Program-made: the position numbers and the translations under genes
Shown: in pieces, positions 38,741-45,064 of the stretch
Layout of the letters: each line of letters starts with the position of its first letter
Position numbering within the stretch: position 1 is the stretch's first letter
The notes under the pieces: generated by a model
Told to the model about the DNA's origin: nothing
Database searches by the model: none
The model's input: the letters and a program-made list of their open reading frames with translations, nothing else
Source of the DNA: Trichinella spiralis
Lineage: Eukaryota; Nematoda; Enoplea; Trichinellida; Trichinellidae
DNA: 45,064 nucleotides
Direction of reading: 5' to 3'
NCBI GenBank assembly: GCA_000181795.3
Contig: CM012954.1
Location: forward strand, 16,271,298 to 16,316,361

Positions 38741-38924
38741 AATTCCAGGTATGAACTTACATTTATCTCTGCTTGTTGAGTAGAAAATAAAGGTGGTCAC
38801 CTCGAAAGAGTTGTGTTCTCTCACTTACAGTAACAACTGCCTTCCCTGGGGATTGCCATTCGTTCAATCTGATCAAGCTCAAATCCAACAATTACAGTCC
38901 ACTGCCTGAGTGTCAAATTAAGTT

Positions 38925-39095
38925 GCAGTCACTACAGTGATTGTTTTCAAAGCAGTTTACAACTGCGACCTTCAGATGTCCACTGTTTAAATAAAAGCTT
39001 AGTAAAAATTATAAAATCAGAAAATGACCTTTGACACGATGATATAACTGAAATAAACGTAGACTGTTTGCATTGTAAAAATATTTCACCAATGA
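38925..39095 (-). repeat. Dispersed repeat, inverted partner of 6655-6830
   Basis: The reverse complement aligns with 6655-6830 over motifs such as atttcagttatatca, ttttataattt and ctttgaaaacaatcac, at roughly 75 percent identity by eye. A third, partial copy lies at ~3350-3420 in the same orientation as 6655. No coding capacity or clear ends are seen. Confidence 0.65.
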
Positions 39096-39878
39096 TACGG
39101 TGATTGTTGCATGATTAAATACTACTTGAAGATCACAGTTTACTTTTTTACCTACTGTGTCTGAGTGATGCTTTTGAATTAGCTGGAATTAATTGAAATG
39201 GGACAGTGAAATACAGCTATGTATTCCGATGCGGTAATGATAAATGGTTGCAGAGTTAACTTCAAGTGGACACTGGTCAGCGCAGATGTTGTAACGTGGT
39301 TTTGTCGTTTGTCTGTTTGTCAAAGAGCGGATACCTGTTTATAGTTATTCACCTGCAAATGCCTTGTTTAACGGCTGGGTAAAGTTTACATGACGATGAT
39401 GAACTTTTCGAACCTCATTGAAGAGAACAGTTTAGCTTGACCAGCTGCGATATACAAAAATGGTTGGATGATTGCTGTGGACGTCCAACACCAATGGCAT
39501 TGAAATTTTTCATGATATGATTTCTTTTTGATTTTTTTGATATGATCAACATTGACGTTTATGAAAATGACCATGTTTAGACAAGAATGAAGTACATTTG
39601 AAAATGACCTCAATCGAAGCAATGCCAATTTGTATACAAACCTAACAATTAATAAGCAGTTTAATATTGATTGAGATGCAAAGCAGTGGCCATAAAATGA
39701 AATATTTTGCGATTATAAAGAACTGTCAACTTAATTTCTCAGGGCAGCACGAAAACTTGAAAATTTATAATCTGTAATCATAATGTTAAGTAGTTTAGAT
39801 AAGAAAATATATTATAAACGAATTATCATTAATAAATGAACTACTTTAATTCTGGAAATAAGCTTCTGCCAGAAGTTG
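39096..39878. other. AT-rich spacer before the right inverted-repeat arm
   Basis: I see no gene or named element. The open frame at 39386-39628 on the minus strand shows no recognisable motif. Confidence 0.4.
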
Positions 39879-40611
39879 AATTTTTTATATCCCATATTTG
39901 GTTGTGATACTATGAGAAGTTATTATTCAGAAGAACATTTTTCTCAACGTTAAATATAAAAGCTGCGCGCATACTATGCAAATCAGCGTTGTTATATTTT
40001 ATTGATTTTTTGAAAATCAAAATCTCGCTATATTCTTCCATTGTTCATGACTAAATTGTAATTTTTTCTTCATTTTGGAAATTGAATAAATTCTATGAAA
40101 TTCCATTTCTGTAATTGAATATTACGCATAACATTGAGTGTAGTCAGACAAAAGTGTAAAGCTGACCTATAAAAGTATGAAATAATTTTTGTATGAAATG
40201 CGTTTATTCATTTTCATTTTGCATATTTTATAACATGATGTGAACAGTGTCATCTAGTATTGTGAGAAGATAATTTTCACTATTCGCTGATTTTTGCTGA
40301 TATTATTTTTTCCCAATTTTAAACTATACTTCAATTATAACTTAAATGAATTACAGCAATAATAATATTAGTCAGCAACACGTATGTAAATTATTTTCAA
40401 ACATTTCGATATTTTAGTTTTTATATTTTCACTCTTTTTGTTAATACAAAGAACGTTATCAAAAACAAAACTGTGCTTTTCATGATAATAATAATTTCAA
40501 TTATGAAAGAAAGGGATTGTAATAGATCTAATTGGTATTTATTTAAATAGAAATGTAAAATTTTAAACAAAGAGGTTGAAAATAAAAGATTAAATGGCAG
40601 CGATAATTTGC
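39879..40611. repeat. Right arm of the long spaced inverted repeat
   Basis: Inverted partner of 1-738. The arms are about 39 kb apart and enclose every recognised conserved gene in the window. The right arm runs directly into the first unit of a diverged tandem array. Since the match still holds at the left edge of the window, the inverted repeat may extend into this array. Confidence 0.85.
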
Positions 40612-42240
40612 ATACTATTAATTATAAATAGAAAAAATGTTTTATTTCAATCGGCAGTGGAGACGTCCGCATGTTCGTATTCCACTGATGGTTGATGTGT
40701 TGGTTTGGGTATCGCCAGAGCAATCTGACGCCGTATTGTGCGGAAGAGGATTCAAATGATCCTGATAGCACTCCAGGTACACCATTGCAATCCTGTTGAT
40801 TGCAAGGCAAAGGAGTTGGGCGAAATCCCTAATCACGATTAATTAACAATCAACCCTTTACAGTTTTTCAGATAAATTTCATGCAGAAAATTGCAAAAAT
40901 CATTTGTGCAAATGATAAAATGAAATATTTTTATTTTCATGCTGCAGTCCAGCGGGCGCTTTACGATTTTTAACTTTTCAGAAAAGCTCACACAGAACAA
41001 CAAAAATCCTATGCTAATAATAATAGAATGCAGTATTTTTATTTCATACTGCACGTAAATTTAAATTTTGATAACAAAATTCATTTTTTGATAAATATTT
41101 CATTTTTCAAAACGCTATATTCAAACAAAGAGATTTAAAATAAAAATATGAATGGCAGTAATAATAGTATTTTGGCTTCATATTAAATATAAAAATCACA
41201 AATTGCAGTGGAAACTTTTGCTTGTTCTTTATTATTTTATTGGTGGTTGATTTGCTGGCATGCGCCCACTCGTATGCAGAGCAATACCAAATTGCCAACA
41301 TATTTGGTACTGATGCACCAAAGTGTAAAGGCTTGTCTGCTTTGCTACGTGAACATGGGTCAGAAAAGCCAAATGCATCATCACAATGATGGCATTTTTC
41401 ACAACATCCCAAATAGGTGAATTCCATCAGACGGATTGTATCGATGGTAAATGCGAATTTAAATTTTGATTTTTTTTATAAAATTCATTTTTTGACAAAT
41501 ATTTGCTTTTTAAAGTTGTATTTCACTTTACTTGATTGTTTTTCTTTTTGCTTCAGTGTACCGTGAAAGGGATCGTCCATAAATTGAAAGAGTCCTAATA
41601 ATTTACGGTCCAGATTTGTTGAAAATGTCAAAATACTCAGCATCCACTGTTTTCACTTATTTTATCTACATCTCGTCTACTTTGTTACATTGTTATTTTC
41701 GAATTTGCATATGTTGTGTGGCATTTTCATCAATAGTTGTGCATATAAATCAGGTTTGAACAGCACATGTCACAACTGATGGCAGCATTTTAGAAGATCT
41801 GAAATGCTCAAATCATCATCAGTTTCCACTTTCCCTTTTCATTTCGATTATAAAATTTATTTTTCGATAAACATTTCTCTTCAAAATCTGTTGTATTCAA
41901 AAATATGGATACAAAATAAAAAATAAATGCCAATAAGAATAGTAATAATGTCCAGAGGTTGTTATAAATAAAAAAATTATTTCATTCTAATTGGCAGTGG
42001 AAACGTCCGCATGTTCGTATTCCACTGGAGGTTGATTTGCTGCATTGTGCTCTCTTGTAATTAGAAAATGAGTGCTTTCAGAATCAACATCATAAAGGGC
42101 TTGTCTGCTATATGAGGCCCAAAGTGCTAAAAATCTTTTTGCTCTTGCTCAATTGTGCACTCATAGAAGTCAGAGGTTTGACAAATACCAGTTGTCAACC
42201 CGCTCATTCTAGGTGTCTGTTGTCAGAGTAGTAATATGTG
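40555..42240 (+). repeat. Three diverged tandem units with a conserved hairpin
   Basis: Units begin near 40555, 41105 and 41885. Each opens with an AT-rich block (cttgt/ttcaaa, aaaataaa, ggcagt/ccaat-like words) followed by gcagtgga and ggttgatt. Units 1 and 3 share cagtggaaacgtccgcatg almost exactly, which with the following ttccactg forms a stem-loop (41995-42002 with 42020-42027, 8 bp stem and 17-nt loop; 40655-40661 with 40680-40687 in unit 1). Unit 2 has lost the right half of the hairpin. No coding sequence recognised. Confidence 0.6.
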
Positions 42241-45064
42241 CACTTACCAAGTGCAACGAAGAAGGGCTATCTATTCGCACAAAACGTAACAAAAGTTTTC
42301 ATACAAGAAGTTTGTTTACCTTCATTATCATTTTATTCTAGTATTTTTATAATTTTTTATCATCAGAGAAATTTGCTAAATTACATGCTTAATTCTGTTC
42401 TCAGCACAGGAAAGAAGTGTGCTTATATATTTTGGTGAAAAACTTTTTTCGATGAGTTCCATTTTTGTAGGTCATTTTTGAATATTCAAATCCAAACTTA
42501 AGGCATGCGGAGGCCTGTTTTGGCTAAGACAATGGTTTTATTATGGCGTTTTTTGTCAGATAGTTTATATTTTGACTTTATTTTAAATGTCACTGTCATT
42601 TTTGAATTCTGAAATAACTGTCATTAAATTAATTTGTTTCAAAATTTTCTCCTCAAACAGAGTGCATTAGTTAAGTAAATGATGGGCAATGAAAAATATA
42701 CAGTAGCCATATTTATCAGCAGAAACGAATGGAATAAAAATTTGCATGCGAGGACGTTCGCTTTGTTGACATATTGGAAATAATTTTAGTTTGAGGTCGT
42801 CCGTGGATAGAAGCACTGCGTTTGGATTGGAAAATTAGCTGAAGACCAATATGAAATGACAAACAATAAATTTGCTTTTTATTCATTATTATTTTTTGGA
42901 ATAATTTCTGAAAAATAATTTTTCAATCAACAACCAAGCAGTATGAACACTAACATTGAGAAGATGACGCATTTTGTGGTAAGTGGCAATTTCTTCATTT
43001 ATAAGTCGTAATCACTTAACAATGCAATTGAGAATTGGTATTGTGCATAATTTCTCAATATATTCTTTGTGAATTCTCAACATGAGATGAAAGGCGACTT
43101 AATAAACGCCAAATTTCTGTACAGTTAAGTTTGATTAAAACAACGTGTACTCATTGTTTATTTATCATTGGAATATGTTCTTTCGAAAATCACCATTGCA
43201 GTAGCTAACATACACTTTCAATTGACCATAAGCAAGCTTTTGCTCAAAAATTGTTCACTTAAAATTAGCTTCACTTCAGCTACTTGGTTTTCTGATTTAA
43301 AAAAATTTTCAGACGTACATAAGTGTGTTTTGTCTAAGTCAATTTTGTTTTATTATGGCGTTTTTTGTTCCATAGTTTATATTTTGGCTGAAATGTAAAT
43401 GTCAAGGTCATTTTTCAATTTTCAAATAGTCCTTTCCTTATTGGTAGAATTTAGAAGAGCATTTCTTTTGCTCATATTGTAACGCGGCTTGGGTTAGCTT
43501 TTATCTTCAGCCAAAAGTTCTAACGCACTAAAAACCGGTTTCTAACGCTACACTATGCAAATAAGCACCGCAATAACGCTGCCTTATCATCAGTAAGGTT
43601 GCGTTTGTTTGTTTAATTTACGTGGCAATTGGTAGCTTCGTTGAACGTTCTCTCAGTTCATTACGGGCGTTAAGTAGCTGCTGAAGGTCGTTTCAGAATT
43701 ACTGGCAAGTATTCCATAGATGATTAAGGGTTTTTTAAAAAGTTTGTATACTCATTTTGTAAACAATTACTTTTCAATTACAATGCAGTAAATTATTATA
43801 TTTGTTGCAACTCTACTTTGTCATAAAGTCAGAATAGTTCTGATTTAATATCATTATTGCAGATATAAAGAATGGAGCAAAGAAAAAGTTAAAACACGAA
43901 CGACACAGCAGATCACGGACGGCATAAAGCAGAACAAAAGAAGAGAAGAAGTAAATGCGATTTCTTGTGATTTTGTGAAGCAGGGCTAAGGATATTCGAA
44001 AGGGTGATATTATTCCTTAGTTTGATTAACCACATGAGTTTGTAATATGTAATATATGAGTAAGATATTTTTCACTGTAAAACTGCACTTTTTGTTTTTC
44101 ATATTAAGATTATGTGAAGTTTCAAGTTAGAAAGATTGAAAATTAATTAACTTTATTATCACTTTATATTATTTTTTCAAATTTCGCATAATCAGAGACA
44201 TTTGGTAAATTACATTTTTTGTTTGATTAACATTGTTTGTCAGCGTACGCAGCCTGTGTGCTTATATTTTAGTGAAAAGATTCTGCGATGAATTCCATTT
44301 ATGTAGGTCATTTTTGAATTTTCAAATGTGAAATTCACACGTGCGGAGGCGTGTTTTCACTAAGTCAATTTTCTGTTCTATTGGATAGTTTATATTTTGA
44401 CTGAATTTCAAATTCTGAATTTAACAGAATTCTGAATTCTGAAATTAAATTCCTGAATTTTTACATATCCGAATTTACATTCCTCACTGGATGACTTTAA
44501 CTGTTCATTTCAACTTCTTTTTTAAGTAAACTGAAATGAGTTTTATCTAATGCTATGCATTCGCTAGATTAGCGGTTCGCTGTGCATGAGGTTTCAATGT
44601 TCTTAGTTTCATAGCGTTCGATTAGAATTAATTCCTCGTCCAGAAAATTTTCCAATCAACTCAAACCGGTTTCTATCGCTACAGTATGCAAATGAGGATC
44701 GCTTGAAAATTGCTTTATCATCAATCAGTAATGGTGCGCTTGCTTGTTTGACTTGCGTGGCAAGTAACAGCATCGTCAATCGTCAAACGTCAAACGTTGG
44801 CGTTAAGTTACTACTCAAGTCGGTTTTTAATTGTTGAAAGTATTCGAAATTTTCTCGTTATTTTTTTTCGAAACTATATATATAATCATTTTATTAGCGT
44901 TATCTTTAACTGAGGATCAGTTACTTCTTTTATTTCAAAATTCTTTGTTCAATTTTTTAATTCCACTGTGTAATAAAGTGCGAAAAGTTTTGATTCAACA
45001 TTTACCATTCTTACAGATATGACCAATGAAGAAAAGAAAAAGTGAAAACGCGGACGACACGAAG
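42240..45064 (+). repeat. Second diverged tandem array, runs to window end
   Basis: Several blocks recur in order. 42330-42590 matches 44160-44410 (gtgtgcttatat, tgtaggtcatttttgaat, atagtttatattttgac). 42507-42612 also matches 43315-43425. 43532-43912 matches 44663-45064 (aaaccggtttct, tatgcaaat, gcgttaagt, then agaaaaagt and acgacac). The offsets differ (about 1,835 and 1,145 bp), so the second unit lacks ~690 bp or the first gained it. No gene is seen. The array is cut by the window edge. Confidence 0.6.

Overview
This window looks like a gene-dense animal genome segment with very small introns, most of them 45-115 bp. The gene set (a YAP co-activator, ribosomal protein L3, pICln, a complex III subunit, PI4K beta, POLD3, MFSD1) is animal-wide. 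The AT-rich background and tiny introns fit a compact invertebrate; my best guess is a nematode, possibly of the Trichinella/Trichuris kind. The taxon is inference. All gene models below were spliced by hand: every join keeps frame and uses GT-AG, except one GC-AG intron in RPL3.

Layout. Positions 1-7.7 kb are accessory sequence: one arm of a long inverted repeat (1-738), two copies of a ~1.6 kb duplicated block that each carry an intact 119-residue membrane-protein gene (1922-2281 and 5211-5570), a frameshifted retrocopy-like gene, a decayed Tigger/pogo transposase and a hAT-like MITE between its pieces. Positions 7.7-35.7 kb are the conserved gene block: YAP (-), RPL3 (+) with a candidate intronic C/D snoRNA, PSMG3-like proteasome chaperone (-), pICln (+), UQCRB/QCR7 (-), PI4KB (+), POLD3 (+), MFSD1 (+) and a 1,876-residue coiled-coil protein with a syntaphilin-like N-terminal segment and a GRIP-like C-terminus (-). 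Positions 35.7-45.06 kb are accessory again: sequence with no recognisable gene, the second inverted-repeat arm (39879-40611), then two families of diverged tandem repeats running to the window end.

The genes do not form one pathway. RPL3 and its snoRNA candidate both serve ribosome production, PI4KB and the GRIP-like protein both point to the Golgi, and pICln, PSMG3 and POLD3 serve assembly or replication complexes. Neighbours are packed closely: pICln and UQCRB end 125 bp apart, UQCRB and PI4KB start 459 bp apart head to head, and RPL3 and PSMG3 end 282 bp apart.

The most notable observations are the SNORD83-like snoRNA candidate in an RPL3 intron, the spaced inverted repeat that brackets the whole gene block, the duplicated membrane-protein gene with patchwork identity, the YAP protein that keeps four LATS-type sites but has lost the PDZ ligand, and the syntaphilin-like/GRIP-like architecture. 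I found no system that I can defend as wholly new.
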